A stretch of DNA of 64,000 nucleotides, from assembly GCA_904063045.1 (NCBI GenBank), contig CAJFCJ010000009.1:1736968-1800967 (forward strand), written 5' to 3'. This stretch comes from Dimorphilus gyrociliatus (Eukaryota; Annelida; Polychaeta; Dinophilidae). Position 1 is the stretch's first letter. Every line of letters begins with the position of its first letter. The notes below the pieces were generated by a model, which made no database searches, had not been told where the DNA came from, and saw only the letters and a list, made by a program, of their open reading frames with translations. Shown piece by piece: positions 36,878 to 49,100 of this stretch. A program made the translations under genes and the position numbers.

Positions 36878-39800
36878 CTAAGCAAAAAGTAATTTTGGAG
36901 AGTTTATCTTTTTCGATTGAATATTCATTAATTCAGTTCTAAAAGTTCTGTTTTCTAGTTTATTTATACGATCTTCACTTATTTGATTATTATTCTGTAA
37001 TTTATTCATCTCTTCCTCGTATAATTTCAATTTCTCCTTTAGTTTCATTATATCTTCTTGCTGCTTAAGTATTTGTTTACTTTTATCTTTAACAGTCTCT
37101 CTGGATTGTTCAAGATCTATGGCTAATTTTTGAGCTGACTTGAAAAAGGTTACTCTTTCTCTTTCGTAAACGTTTAGCCGTTTTGTCATATCTTCGACTA
37201 GCTTCTCATTTTCTTGATTTCCCATTTGTCCTATACCATATTCAAATTTAAGCCTAAGGGCAGTATTTTCACTGTGGATCTCAGCCAATTGAATTTCTAG
37301 TGTTTGCATATGACATTCTTGCGTTTGTAAACTACTTTCTAGTGATTTTAGTTTGTTATTCATTAAATAATTCTTCTCTTTCTCCTCTTGCAATTTCCGA
37401 TCATAGTCTGTTGAATGATTTTTATCATCTTTTCTCTCTGAATTCTTTCTCATTAGTATTTCTCTCTGACAATTGAACGCTTCTAATCTTTCTTCGTTTA
37501 TAATTCTACGAGTTATTTCTTGATGTAGACGACGTTTCAAAGCGTCAATTGTCTTTTCATAGTTTTCATTAGATAATCTAACATTTTCCATACTGTCGCG
37601 TAGGCTAATAAGAGACGCTTCAGCAGTATTTAAATCTGCCGATAGATTGTTAATTTCAGATTTATAATCTCTAATATCTTGTTCAGTATCAACTTTTATT
37701 TGTTGCAATTCAGCTCTAACGGTGAAAACCTCTTTAGTATATTCCTCTTTAATAATTTTCATACCTTCTTTAAGATGATTTATACTTAATTTCAGCTTAT
37801 TATTCTCCTCTATCGTTTGTTTATGATAATCTTTTTCTTTATCCATCTCTTGTTTGATTGTCTTTAGAAGAACTTTAAGTTGGTTGAGCTCTGCTTCGGA
37901 CGCCATTAATTGGTTTTCTAATTCTTTTCTTCCCTTTGATTCACTGTTAAATTGATCGAGTGTTTGGAAACATGATATTATTTGCAGTTCTTTATCCCGT
38001 AGCTCCTCTCTAAGATTAGTATTGTCGTTTCTTAAACTTTCTATTGTTCCGCCATTAGCCTCTTTCTCTTTAGTAATAAACTTGACATCGCTAATAAAAT
38101 TCTCTTTCATTTTCTCTATCCCGTCTTTAAATCTCTTTCTCTCGGCGGATAAAAGTTTTTCCCGGTCTTCTAGCTTTTGACAAAGAATCCGAACTTCATT
38201 GCGAGCTTCTTGTAGTTCGTTTAGCCCTCTTTCCTGTAAAATTCTTTCTTCTCTAAGTCTTTGCTCCAAAGTTGAAACTTCCATTTCGAGGTGATGTATT
38301 CTTTCAGCGTGTTGAATTTGCTGTTTCTCTTCAAGAATTAATTGTTCTCTAACAGACATATGCAAGTGTTTCTCGTTATTTAGAGTACTCTTAAGTAATT
38401 CACAATCGTTTTGTAATTGATTATTTATCTCATTCAAACATCTAACTTCACATTTGGCTTCGGAACATCTTTGTCTTTCCTGCCTCAAGTGGTTTTGCTC
38501 ATCGTCAAATCGATCTTTAAGCATTTGAATATCCTGCTTTAACAGTCTATTCTCGTCTGAGATCTGTTCAGCTGCTCGGCTAGCCAACTCTTGCTGTTCT
38601 TTATATGCTAATCGTTGAGTCTCTAAGTGTCTAATATCACTTTGTAGAGCAATATTATGATCTTGTGAACTTTGAAAGTCCCTTTCTAAACGATTTATTT
38701 GAGTTCTACAATCTCCAAGACGCCTTCCCGCTTCTACTACTTCGTCTTTTATCCTATAAAGCTCTTCGGATAGCCTTTCAACTTCTCTTTCAAGAGCATA
38801 TCTGTATTTTTAGAAGTAACATTTTTATTTAACATTATCTATAGCAGCCAAAAAGCATTTACTTGTCACATTTTATCTTTTCATTCTCGCTGTCTTTTTC
38901 TTCAAGTTTATTCCGAAGAGTGGCGTTCTCTTTTGCTTTATTATCATACTCATTCATCATTCGCTCAATCTCCTCTCTACCAGTTAGACTTTCGTTCGTA
39001 ATAATTTCAAGCTTTCTGCCTAGATCATCATTTTCGATTGAAAGGCTCTTGAGTTGCTTATCTTTTTGTTTTAATTCATGAGTTTTACCTTCAACTAACG
39101 ATTTGTGGCATGCAATTTCTGCTGTAAGCACCTTATTGTCTTCCTTAAAGAGAGCTACCGCATCTTCGTAATCTCTTTGCATATTCTTCATACGATTTTC
39201 AAGTTCAATTAATTGTCTTTTAGCATCTTGTTCACATCTATGAAGTTGATTATCGTAGTTTTGTAACTGCTTTTTAGTACGATCCATGTCCATTTTGGAG
39301 TTGTTAAATATAGTTTCAAGATTTCTGTTCTGATCTGTTATCTCTGTAAGAAGAGATTGTTTTATCATTAATTCTCTGGCAAATTCGTCTAACTTTCGCA
39401 TAAGCTCAGTGTTTTCTTTAACAACCGTTTCAGTTGCAGTTCTCTGAGATTCGTAGTCGTGACGTAAATTCTCATTGTCTACTTCCATCGATTTTAATTG
39501 TACTTCGGCATCAACTAAAGAAGTTAGTGTATTCAATTGGCCATTTTCTATAAGTTTAACAAGTCCTTGGCGTATTTCCATATTTTTTTCGTGTAGAATT
39601 TTTTCGAGCTTACCAACCTTTTGCCTTTCTCTTTCGTAATCCGCGGCTACAATTCGTAATTTACCTTTTACATCGCCTATTTCTCTTTCAGCTATAGCCA
39701 AACGATTTGCAACATCACTAGTAATTTTATCATTAGATCTCGAATAATTGTTATTACTCTTATTTAGAAATTCAGTATAGACAGATTTTTTATCACTGTG

Positions 39801-39923
39801 AAAGATAGGCCTACTAAGTACAAACATTTCAGGATCATAGTTTCTAGTCGTGACAATATCAAAGCTATCTAGGTCAGTACATTTTTCTTTGCTTATCGAT
39901 ATTTCTACTAAATCTGTGATCAT
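36878..39923 (-). CDS. Large coiled-coil protein (2 exons)
   Basis: Exons 39923..38863 and 38801..36878 join (phase 2, 61-nt intron) to 994 aa. Almost the whole protein after residue ~70 is heptad-patterned coiled coil rich in Glu, Lys, Arg, Gln, Asn and Leu, without proline. The first ~70 residues are non-coiled. No motor, kinase, GRIP, GAR or membrane segment is seen. The look is that of a centrosomal, ciliary or sperm-tail protein, but coiled coils resemble one another and I cannot assign a family; CEP135/TSGA10-like or CCDC-type proteins are possibilities only. The C-terminal ~15 residues (SKKINSPKLLFA) leave the coil. The gene converges with APC1, with 241 bp between stops. Confidence 0.82.
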
Positions 39924-41285
39924 ATATATTGGATTTACGTCATTTCTGTCTAACTTGCCAAATATTTTTACCCATCTCTTATCCTTAACAATAATTGAAA
40001 TTGTGGATTAGTAATCGCCATGTGTTGAATAAATATACATATATGAATATAATATGGAGTATATTAATCAATGTAGGATGGAGTGCTATGTTACAGGTAC
40101 ATTTTATACATCCCGTTAGTAACTACGTAAATATATATGTATATGTATTTATTTATCTATAAGTACACTAATTTAACGACAAGCTTAAAAGGTCTCCATG
40201 CCCTACACATCACATTCTACTACAAATAGAACATAGTGCCTATTTACTTATTTAATACATACAATAACAAACCCTCCCTCAATCAGATAATGAATTTGGC
40301 AATTTCCACTTTTTTTTTCAACTATCATTTTTCTAGTTTTTAAGCTACTTTCTCTGTTCTTTTTTTTTGTTCTTTTTTTGGAAGGTTTTCTCTTATAAAA
40401 AGTGTTTTTTTTTAAAGTTTTTTTTATCTATATTTTAATATTTTGAAATATTTAAATTTATCTAATTCGTGTTAAAAATAATAAAAAAAAATGATATAAA
40501 AAAAAAATCCAAGCCCTAAAAAAATTATTATTTCAGTGAAAGAAGACGAAATTGATTCGTCTGTATGATGCTTACAATATTTTCAATACTCTTTTTTATT
40601 CATGTCGTATTACATTAAAAGGTATAAAAATATGTATATAAGCAGAGGGCGTTCCAAAACACCAAGATATATTCAAAATAGAGCTGAAACAAATACTATA
40701 TTTCCTTAACAACAGTTCACTTGGTACTGCATAAACAGTTCAATAGTAGGGGTATTGCTAGTTTATGTGTTGATCAATGTGATAATGATTGAATATTCTC
40801 TGTTAGCTATATTTTTTGAAGATAAATTAACAAATTAGCTCTTGTTTATTATGTTTGACATATTCGCTAGAATCAAGCTGATTTGTTCACCTAGTAACAA
40901 TCTATGATCGAATGCCGTGCATTTAAAGTGTATTCTATACGAAATTACTGAGCTCTTGTTGTGATCAGCCATAAACTACATACTCGAATATCAAACATTG
41001 GACAAAGACAAGGATTGACAAGGTAGGCTATGCATAAATTAATATCTAGAGTTTATGACTAATATTAGAATGTTAGCATAGTTATTTGACTGAAAAATTC
41101 AGATATAGTAGTAGTGAGCCTGATAACGCGTTATCTCCAACAGTATCATTCAATTTGAGTGAAATTTGCCAGCTTCGATTAAACCTAAAAAGACTATAGG
41201 TAAAAATCTTTTTACTAATATATTCAACATCCACGTTTATATGTTCAGCTGCTTTTGTGTATTGAACAATACATATATATATATA
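39924..41285. other. Intergenic upstream of coiled-coil gene
   Basis: This 1.36-kb AT-rich stretch has several poly-T/A runs (around 40310-40500). It should hold the promoter of the coiled-coil gene. A 102-codon minus-strand frame at 41082-41390 runs into the transposon and looks fortuitous. No other gene or RNA is seen. Confidence 0.4.
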
Positions 41286-41312
41286 CAGTTCCAACAAAAA
41301 ATCTTGGGCAGG
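41286..41312 (+). repeat. Left terminal inverted repeat of Tc1-like element
   Basis: It pairs with 42354-42378. The outer end follows a (TA)n run at 41272-41284. Confidence 0.8.
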
Positions 41313-41345
41313 GTTGTCTAGCAATGCGAGAGAAAATTGTGGAAC

Positions 41346-41380
41346 TGGACAAAAGAGGGTTAAGCCAAGTAAAGATCTCC
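41346..41380 (+). repeat. Internal inverted repeat, left arm
   Basis: This 35-bp sequence encodes part of the transposase helix-turn-helix and is repeated in inverted orientation at 42082-42116 with a single mismatch. Confidence 0.88.
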
Positions 41381-42081
41381 AGAGAGCCAAAAAAATTACT
41401 CTCAGAACTATTCAGTACTATCTAAAAAAGAAAGCAGAACATTTTACAATGTAAAATGACCCAGGTCTGCCAGCCCCAAAAAGATTTCAGAAGCAGACAA
41501 GAGAAATCTTATTATGATTCAAAAAAAGAATCCCTTTTATACAGCTAGATAAGCTTATAGCCAATGGGCCATAGCAGATAAGGTGAGTTTATCTTTTGCT
41601 AAGAAGATATTATTCAATAATGGATTAAAAAGCTACATGGCAAAAGTAAAACCTTTAACAAAATTGGAGAATCGAAAAAAGAGAATTCTTTTTGATAAAA
41701 AAAACCCTTAAAACAAGGAGGATGAGCTTGAGAGTTATATTTTTTCTGACAAAACAACATTTGACCTGTTTCCTAAACAGAGAATCAGAGTCAGATGTAA
41801 ACGGGAGGATAAGGACAAGCCAAGAAACACCAGGAGCAGTTTTAAGACATTTTCAAATATGATGGTTCCAGAACTCTGGCATATTACTCTGAATCAATAG
41901 ACTCAGAGAAACATATCTCAACTTTAAAAGAGCATCTACTTCCTATCTATAAGACGGAGAACATCTTTCAACAGGATGGAGTACAATGCCACATCTCAAA
42001 AGTATCTAAATCTTTTTCAGGACGAAACAAGACTGGCCAGCAGAGAGTCTAGACTTGAATATAATAGAAAAGTGGTCAAAC

Positions 42082-42116
42082 GGAGATCTTTACTTGGCTT
42101 AACCCTCTTCTGTCCA
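42082..42116 (-). repeat. Internal inverted repeat, right arm
   Basis: Inverted copy of 41346-41380 (34 of 35 bases). It sits immediately after the transposase third-acid segment, so the element's right part derives from an inverted copy of its own left end. Confidence 0.88.
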
Positions 42117-42353
42117 TAGAAGAGGAATATTTTTTGATTTCTGAAGACGATATAACATTTATATATATATAACTCCAAAAAAAGAAATGCCGCCTTGTCA
42201 CCCAAAAAATAAAAAGGTGTGTGATAAATTATGGAGTCATGTTGGAATTTTATTCATTTGTATAAATGTCTCATCCTTCATTCTAAACAAAAAGATAATA
42301 ATTAAACAAGTCTTTTTAGGTAAATATTTCACTTTTTCCACTTTAAGGATAAT

Positions 42354-42378
42354 CCTGCCCAAGATTTTTTATTGGGAC
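42354..42378 (-). repeat. Right terminal inverted repeat of Tc1-like element
   Basis: Inverted match to 41288-41312; followed directly by a short TA tract. Confidence 0.8.
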
Positions 42379-42380
42379 AT

Positions 42381-42757
42381 ATATATACACGTGTACATGT
42401 TAATATTAAATCAGTATCATAAATAAATTGCATGTAATTCATTTAACGATAATGCAAAAAAAAACAGAAAATCAACTAAAAATGACTAAAAAGTTAAAGT
42501 TTTGTTTATTAACTTCCTTTATTTTTATTAAAAGAATTCAATTAAACAATTTTGTTTAATTATTTTATTAACTACAACGACTAATCATGAAAATATGATT
42601 AAAATTTGTTCCGACATCAATACTAGCAGACAATGGAAGTAATATTAAAGAAACTCTCTTTTGTTCTATTGTCTGCGCGATTCCTAATATAAATATATCC
42701 ACGTTATTAGTATACATGGTAGCTAGTTGTATACTCTTCTCTTTTTCAGCCAAGGAT
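42381..42757. other. Intergenic upstream of GT61 gene
   Basis: This is AT-rich sequence with no gene content recognised. A splice acceptor-like CTCTTTTTCAG ends at 42749, just before the preferred ATG of the next gene, suggesting a 5' UTR intron. Confidence 0.4.
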
Positions 42758-44416
42758 ATGGTAAATAGGCCAGCTTCGGTGTTAACAGTATTTTGTTTTC
42801 TCCTCTGTCTCTTGTACGTCTTTTATTGGAAAATTGGAGAGCCGAATAACGATAGTATTGAATCTATAATCGATTTATCATACAAGAACCCTCATAAATT
42901 CCGAAACCCTTCTCCAAAACTTGCCGAAGGTAGGCAGGCACCTGATGAAAGTGATTATGAGGATATAAAAAATCAGTTAATAGATCTTTTTGACGATGAT
43001 CTATTCAATTTTTCTGCTCCATTACGTTCTTTAAAACGTAAACGAACTATCAGTCGCCAAGTAGTCGCGTTAGAAAATTTTCTAGAGGCTTATCACCATA
43101 ATATTACATCAACAAGAGAAAAATTACTTAAATGGATGGAGGATCCAAAATTTCGAGATTTAGAACCAATTGATAACGTTGCTGACGCATATAAAGACGA
43201 TTTTTTTGATAGAGTCATGAAATTAGACTCTGTGAGTACTATTGTTCTTTGGGGTGAAAGCTTGGAAGAAATGAAAAAGATAGTGCCGGATCAACATTTT
43301 CCTTACACGTCGTCCGACTGTAGAGGTTTGGAAAATCATGCTATATATGGTAACAGCGATGGTAAACGATTCTATAATGTAAGTTGTTCTGATAAATTAG
43401 CTGATCTGTGGAAACCAGCGCACCTGGATATAGTACGATTTGGAATGGGTTTACCATTAAATGGAATGGATACTTTAAGAAAAATATGGAATAAACCTAA
43501 AGCAATACCTGCAACTTATATATTGATAGTAAAAGATGGTGTTTCAAATAGTGAAGGTGACGTTTGGGTCGAATCAACAAAAATTGTTATTCAACGCTGC
43601 TATCAAGATCTGCGTCCAATATTTCCCAGGCACCTCAATATCACAGTAAATTATAAGGAGATATTTGTAATGACCCAATATTTTGGAGGTTCTTTCTTTC
43701 ATTTTAACGTGGAGGGTTTACCCAGACTTACACCTCATCTTAAATGGTTAGAACAGAATCCTCATATACCTATTTTAATCTCCAAACCAAAATATAAAAA
43801 TGCTTTTGATGGATTTATAAAAGTTATTGGACTCCCTCGTGAAAGATTTGTGTTCGATAAAATTGTTAGAGCTAAGGTTTTATATATGCCTGCTGGCGGA
43901 ATTTGTGGAAGATCCGCTGTTTTCGGGTCTGTAGCAACTTCTATTTATTTGAGATCCCGCTTAAATGCTCCAGAAATAGGGAAACAACCAGATTCTGTTG
44001 TTATTATTAAGAGATCATCTCGTGGTCGTCTTTGGATGAATCATGATGAAATTTATAATCAAGTGAAAGCCGAAGCGGATAAAAGAAGCTTCAAAACAGT
44101 TATTTTTGGTGATAAACCTTCGCCAACTTTCGAAGAAGGTATGAAAATGTTCGCTCGGGCAGTGATGATTATTGGTCCACATGGAGCAGGATTGTCAAAT
44201 ATTCTCTGGTCAAGTCCTGGAACTGTAATAATAGAAGGCATGTGTGATATAGTGCCTCGAAAAGTTAATCTGTGTTATAGAAATTTAGCTCAACTACTCG
44301 GTATGAGGTGGTATGGCATTTATCCAGGGTGTGTGCACACTAGAGCATTTCAGGTAATTCCAGTTGTGTCATACAATTTAGATCAATATCTTAAATCAAT
44401 CCGAAAAGGAATATAA
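42758..44416 (+). CDS. GT61-family glycosyltransferase (type II membrane protein), single exon
   Basis: I prefer the ATG at 42758 (552 aa) over the in-frame ATG at 42716, because a good splice acceptor (TCTTTTTCAG) lies between them. The N-terminus is a type II anchor (about residues 5-24, ASVLTVFCFLLCLLYVFYW), followed by a stem and a lumenal domain. The C-terminal third carries the DUF563/GT61 signature: an SVVIIKRSSRGR strand, then RAVMIIGPHGAGLSNILWSSPGTVIIE, where HGAG is the family hallmark. Relatives include EOGT, POMGNT2 and plant xylosyltransferases; none is a clear match, so the donor and acceptor are unknown. NIT and NVT sequons are present. The coding region has no intron, unlike its neighbours. 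A poly(A) signal is at 44600. Confidence 0.85.
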   Translation: MVNRPASVLTVFCFLLCLLYVFYWKIGEPNNDSIESIIDLSYKNPHKFRNPSPKLAEGRQAPDESDYEDIKNQLIDLFDDDLFNFSAPLRSLKRKRTISRQVVALENFLEAYHHNITSTREKLLKWMEDPKFRDLEPIDNVADAYKDDFFDRVMKLDSVSTIVLWGESLEEMKKIVPDQHFPYTSSDCRGLENHAIYGNSDGKRFYNVSCSDKLADLWKPAHLDIVRFGMGLPLNGMDTLRKIWNKPKAIPATYILIVKDGVSNSEGDVWVESTKIVIQRCYQDLRPIFPRHLNITVNYKEIFVMTQYFGGSFFHFNVEGLPRLTPHLKWLEQNPHIPILISKPKYKNAFDGFIKVIGLPRERFVFDKIVRAKVLYMPAGGICGRSAVFGSVATSIYLRSRLNAPEIGKQPDSVVIIKRSSRGRLWMNHDEIYNQVKAEADKRSFKTVIFGDKPSPTFEEGMKMFARAVMIIGPHGAGLSNILWSSPGTVIIEGMCDIVPRKVNLCYRNLAQLLGMRWYGIYPGCVHTRAFQVIPVVSYNLDQYLKSIRKGI

Positions 44417-44624
44417 CTTTTGAGTTATTATTGTTCTGCTGTTGAAAAAAACTACTAAAAGTTTATATGCAAGAAACGGACATTTTTTTCCGTATTTTGC
44501 ACTCTAATACGTACTAATACTTTCAGAGTTACACATATATTTCAAATTTTCGAAATGTAATAATGATAATGTATTTCGTAAGGTGTATACTAAATACTGA
44601 ATAAAAATAATTCTTTTACCAGAC

Positions 44625-45407
44625 TTAACCATCAGTATTCTTAGAACTTTTTGAAACGATGATTACATCTTCTACAAAGCAAAACAAATAAAGAAAAGCT
44701 TTAAGGTTACCTGAATATTTATCTATCTTACCTGCAACTATACTGGTTATATTTAACGATTTATTCTGATCGTCAGTAGTCTGATAATAAGTCAATGTAC
44801 CAGTTACGTAGCATTTGTCCCTGTGATTGAGTAGCTTTGCATTTAGATTTGAAAGTAGAAAATAAGTTTAGTTCATTTACCCTTTTTCAAGTGTTCTACT
44901 TAAAATATCTCTTAAAGCTGGCCTAAAAACAGCTATTCGGTGCCACTGCGTATGTTGACTGTATTCACCGCTGTCGCTGTCTTTGAAGCTCTGTGATGTT
45001 GCCAATGAGAATAGTGATACTGGTTTTTCAGTCGTACCACGGGTTTCAATGTTTCCACCAACTCTTCCTAATAGAATTACTTTATTGACACCTAACAAAT
45101 AAATTTTCCAGTATACTCTCTATATTACCCTATAACTCTATTTCTAATTATACCTCTTTCACCAGTTAGAACAGGATAGACTTTTCTAGTTTGTGATGTT
45201 GCTTCGGATGAACACAATCTAGCGAGTGGTCTACGCTAAAAACACGGATAATCATTTAGAACAAAAACTGTTATTTTACGAATGATTTAGAAGCGGGGAA
45301 GACAACTTTTAAATAACTTTAAGCGCCTAAATTTCAAGAATGCGTAAAATATTTATACTTATAAGCGCACTTACGGATAAAGTGAATAATTGCCTCAGAT
45401 TAAACAT
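44625..45407 (-). CDS. SSBP1: Mitochondrial single-stranded DNA-binding protein, 5 exons
   Basis: Exons 45407..45375, 45235..45154, 45091..44881, 44820..44732 and 44671..44625 join in frame to 153 aa (human 148). It is the bacterial-type SSB that coats single-stranded mtDNA during replication, acting as a tetramer with Twinkle and DNA polymerase gamma. Exon 1 and 2 give a basic N-terminal presequence (MFNLRQLFTLS, RRPLARLCSS). The OB fold follows: VNKVILLGRVGG, FSLATSQSFKD, TQWHRIAVFRPALRD, DKCYVTGTLTYY and AEDVIIVSKS at the end. The 3' end overlaps or abuts that of the convergent GT61 gene, with 208 bp between stops. Confidence 0.92.
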
Positions 45408-45858
45408 TTTTCTTTCAAGTGAACACGCGCCTAGTATGGGTGAAGGTCATTTATTTCAACATCCGGTTAGTAACTGAGACCGGTTCTTTTTTCGATTAGA
45501 CGTAACCGGGAAATTTTAATTTCATTCAGAAAATAAACTCATAAAATTTTTTATATCTTATTTGTATTATAACTAAATTCTATAGTCAACTTTAAAGGTT
45601 AAAGGTTAAAAACAGAGACAAATTTTTTATGCTTTAAACGAAAACAAATAGACGAATAATGTTGTTATTGTTTTCTTTTTGAATTTACAATGTCAAATAA
45701 CTCTTACAGGGTTTTTCATCAGTTCAACCATAAAAACAGGTTGATTAAATGAAGAATCACAAATTAAGATCACCATCAATAAATATTGAAAACGACTAGC
45801 TGATTGATTAATGACATAAATAGTATAGTAAAATTTTCTATGCAGAGAGAGAGAGGAG

Positions 45859-45889
<31 letters not shown>

Positions 45890-46143
45890 CTACATGCACT
45901 TAAAGATGGATTACTATACATATAGTAATTACTCGTAAAACAAAAATATCATCTGAAATAAAAAGAATCTCCAATATTGCATAATAGTGAGACGTGAATC
46001 TTCTGAATAGTGTTCAAGTATACAAGCTATTTTTAAATACAAAATGAATTGCTCTTTTCATCACATTGACTTTAATAAATACATATTTTAATGGCACATT
46101 ATTTAGTTGAAATATATAACTGGCAAAACACGTTGTACCTCGT
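45408..46143. other. Intergenic between PI4KA and SSBP1
   Basis: This 736-bp spacer lies between two minus-strand genes. It contains CCGGTT-type words near 45460-45485, close to the SSBP1 start, and a perfect (TA)14 tract at 45859-45886 preceded by a short GA run. No gene is seen. Confidence 0.4.
45859..45886. repeat. (TA)n microsatellite
   Basis: Fourteen TA units follow a short GA tract (45844-45856), in the spacer downstream of PI4KA. Confidence 0.85.
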
Positions 46144-49100
46144 TTACTTATATGGAATGTCATTTTGCAGATATTGAATTCTATCATACCATAATGTGCG
46201 CCAGTTGTTATTGCAATTACGTAATTTAGTCAGAAATTCTGTTATCGCTTTGGAGTCAGTATAGTTTGGTAGAAATCTTTGACGTAGCTCTTTAACGCAC
46301 GTTGCAGGCATTCTAAAGCAAGGAAGCTTAGTATCTATCATTAGATGAATAAGGGTCACAAGTTCTTCTCGATATTGCCTATTATAAAATAAATAAAATA
46401 TATTTTTATTATTTTTTTTATTATACCAATTCATTTATAATTGCAAGAAATAATATTCAATAAATTTTTATTCACCTTACGGCAAGGAAACCGTGCACGC
46501 ATAACTCTTCAAAATAATTCAATGAAGCAGGGCCCATTAACTCAATCATCTCGTCACTTATTTTAGCATCAGGTTCAAAATTTATATTGCCTCCAGGAGA
46601 ACTTTGTATAAGGAAACCAAAATCTAAAAATAATAAATTTATATATAATATACGGTTTATCAGCAAATTATCCAATAAGCATATAAATCATAAAACGATT
46701 AAATTTATATTTACCTATGTGTACTATATAACCCTTTTTGAAATCTATCATAATATTGCCATTATGGCGATCCTTTATTTTTAAAATCATACTAAGAACA
46801 GTATAACCTGCCATTGATACAGTAAAATTGCGTCGAGCCATAAGATATTCTGGCGTATTATCGCCAAATGTTTCAATAAAATATTGTTTTAAGCTGCTTG
46901 CTGTTTTATTACCAATTTCCATTCGAGTAATACTGTTTGGAACGCATTCAATAACTCCACTTCCGGGAGACGTTGCTACAACCTTATAAGGGCTAACGTA
47001 TAATTCTATACCAACTTTTTTGAAAATTTTTTGAAATAATTCCATAATCTATTAAAAAAATGTGATTTTTTGTGTATAATAACAGATTTTCAAAATACTA
47101 TATTATTATTATTTATCGAACCTGAAGACAAAGCATATCTTGTCGAACGTCATCACCTACTTTAAAGATGGCACCTTGCATCTTTTCGGGACCTAGTCCG
47201 GCTGCAAGTTCTTTTGTTAGGTCACCGCGACTCATACCGATTTTTTCGAGATCTTTTACTTTACATTTTCGTACTACAAATCTCGCTAAATAAGGTGCTT
47301 TTGCAGCACTTTGCATAGGTGTTCCAGAGTTATAATCAATATTCGTCAACAATGCATCGGTATTTGATGGCAAATAACAACCTTTCCTTAATTCTACTTC
47401 CTTCAAGGCTTGTAGACATTTGGCTTTTCTTAGTGGTCCTTTAGGGTAGGGTCTGCAAGTAAAATGTGTTCATTGTTAAAATATAGATCAGTGTCTTATT
47501 TTATGCTTTTTTCGGCCTAGATTAGTTTAAAGTCACACCTAATTTTTTCAGAAACTTGAGTAATATCATCCATGAAAGAGAACTCTCTCTCATAAAATTC
47601 CTTGGCATCTCCACTTAATTGTTTTTTAATCTCATCTGTCACAAATTCTAGTTGAGGTCCAATAGACTCTGAACGAAATATTTACTAAATTATCAATACG
47701 AAAAAATTAATTTCTCTATTGAGTATTACCGTCGTAGATGAGGCTGGCTTCGTCCATATACGCGTTTGTTTTCATATTCCATATTAGCTGATGGGCTAAT
47801 AGCTGAGAATGGCTGGCTAGCCAAATAAGAAGTTCTGATACATAATATAACTGGAAAAACAATAATATGATTAAATTATTGCCTAAGCAAATAAAAAAAC
47901 TCAAAGAAATTGTAAATATAAATACGAACTTCAATATCATAACGAAGAGCTTGGACGAGCTGAGGTACGTAGAAAAGGAGGATATCTGGAGAATATTCTC
48001 GTAGTACTTGAGTTGCATATTGAACAGTTATTGGATGAACAGGGTATTGTCTTTTATTGAAATAAGATAAAGCCATTACAGGAGAACCAACCGACCATGT
48101 TAGCATATGACTTAATTCCGTAAGATCATTCTCTATAACGTGATCCGTTGCTAGATATTGAACAGCTTCTGGTATGTGAGAGCAAATTCCTGGATTAAGC
48201 CTTACTAATCTAGCCAATTCTGTTGTTAAAGATTCAATACCAGCGAATCTTTCAGGAAGGTATATAGCTAAATCTGGAGAGATACTATTAAAAGCAAAAC
48301 AGGCTATATCTTTCCAATATTTTTGTTTCGTATGTCCGCTTTGAGATACATATTGTTCTATCTTTAATAGCTTCTCCTTGTCCAGTTGTAACTCGGTTAG
48401 TTTAGATGGATTGCTCCAAACTGCCAACCGATCTATTTCTGTGCCTAATAGATGAAGTATTAAGTGTCCCTTTCTTTGGTAGACTTTAGCGTAAGCGTCA
48501 GGGTCTACTTTGCTTTTAGTACTTAATGTACCTCCAGATCGTTTTGATGAGCTAGTGCGACCGCTTGGTACTCTGTTAGTAGGGATTGACGAATGATTCG
48601 AGTCTAGATGAATCGAAATATCGTCATTATTTTTGTTGACACTTTCTCCAAGAGTATCTGGTGTATCACTTTTTAAATGTTTTCTTTCAGATCCTAAAAT
48701 ATTCCAGAATTTAATTAAGTCATTTTCGATTACGTCCTTTAGCTCTGTCCCTTTAAAGGTTGGATATGTTGGCATACTACTGAAATAATCAAACGCTGTT
48801 GAATAAATACGCTCTCGTAAAACGCATTTTGCTGTTGTTTTCGAAACTCCTTCACATTGTAGAAGAGTCAAACCAATATACAATAGCCTAAACCGAGGAC
48901 CAATTGCAGAAGCGTGACGATTCATGAGAGGTCGTTTAGTAATGTTGATGCTAAGACATTTGTGCAGCATGCCAACAAAAACTTCAATTCGATCTTGACT
49001 TGAGTATTTAGCCATTTCAACTTGTTCAACCAGAAACTGTTTGTAAAGATTAAAGTAAATATTTTTCTTGTCTAATTAATCAACAAAAGCAAACCTTTGT

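Larger units (their letters stand above)
41286..42380 (+). mobile_element. Decayed Tc1/mariner-type transposon
   Basis: The element is about 1.09 kb. Terminal inverted repeats are 41286-41312 (TTCCAACAAAAAATCTTGGG core) and 42354-42378, matching at about 23 of 25 positions. Both ends abut TATATA tracts, consistent with insertion at a TA target inside a microsatellite. Between them, in several plus-strand frames, are pieces of a Tc1-like transposase: an N-terminal helix-turn-helix (ELDKRGLSQVKISRE at about 41335-41380), PRKIS...KRNL words, a first-Asp segment (YIFSDKTTFDLF, about 41735-41775), a second-Asp segment (FQQDGVQCHISK, about 41965-42005) and a WP.ES-DLNIIE third-acid segment (about 42034-42070). 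Stops and frameshifts break it, so it cannot encode an active enzyme. A further internal inverted repeat is listed separately. Confidence 0.85.

Noticed and set aside
42568-42753. Minus-strand open frame of 61 codons upstream of the GT61 gene
   Set aside because: It is antisense and overlaps the GT61 5' end, with no recognisable content.
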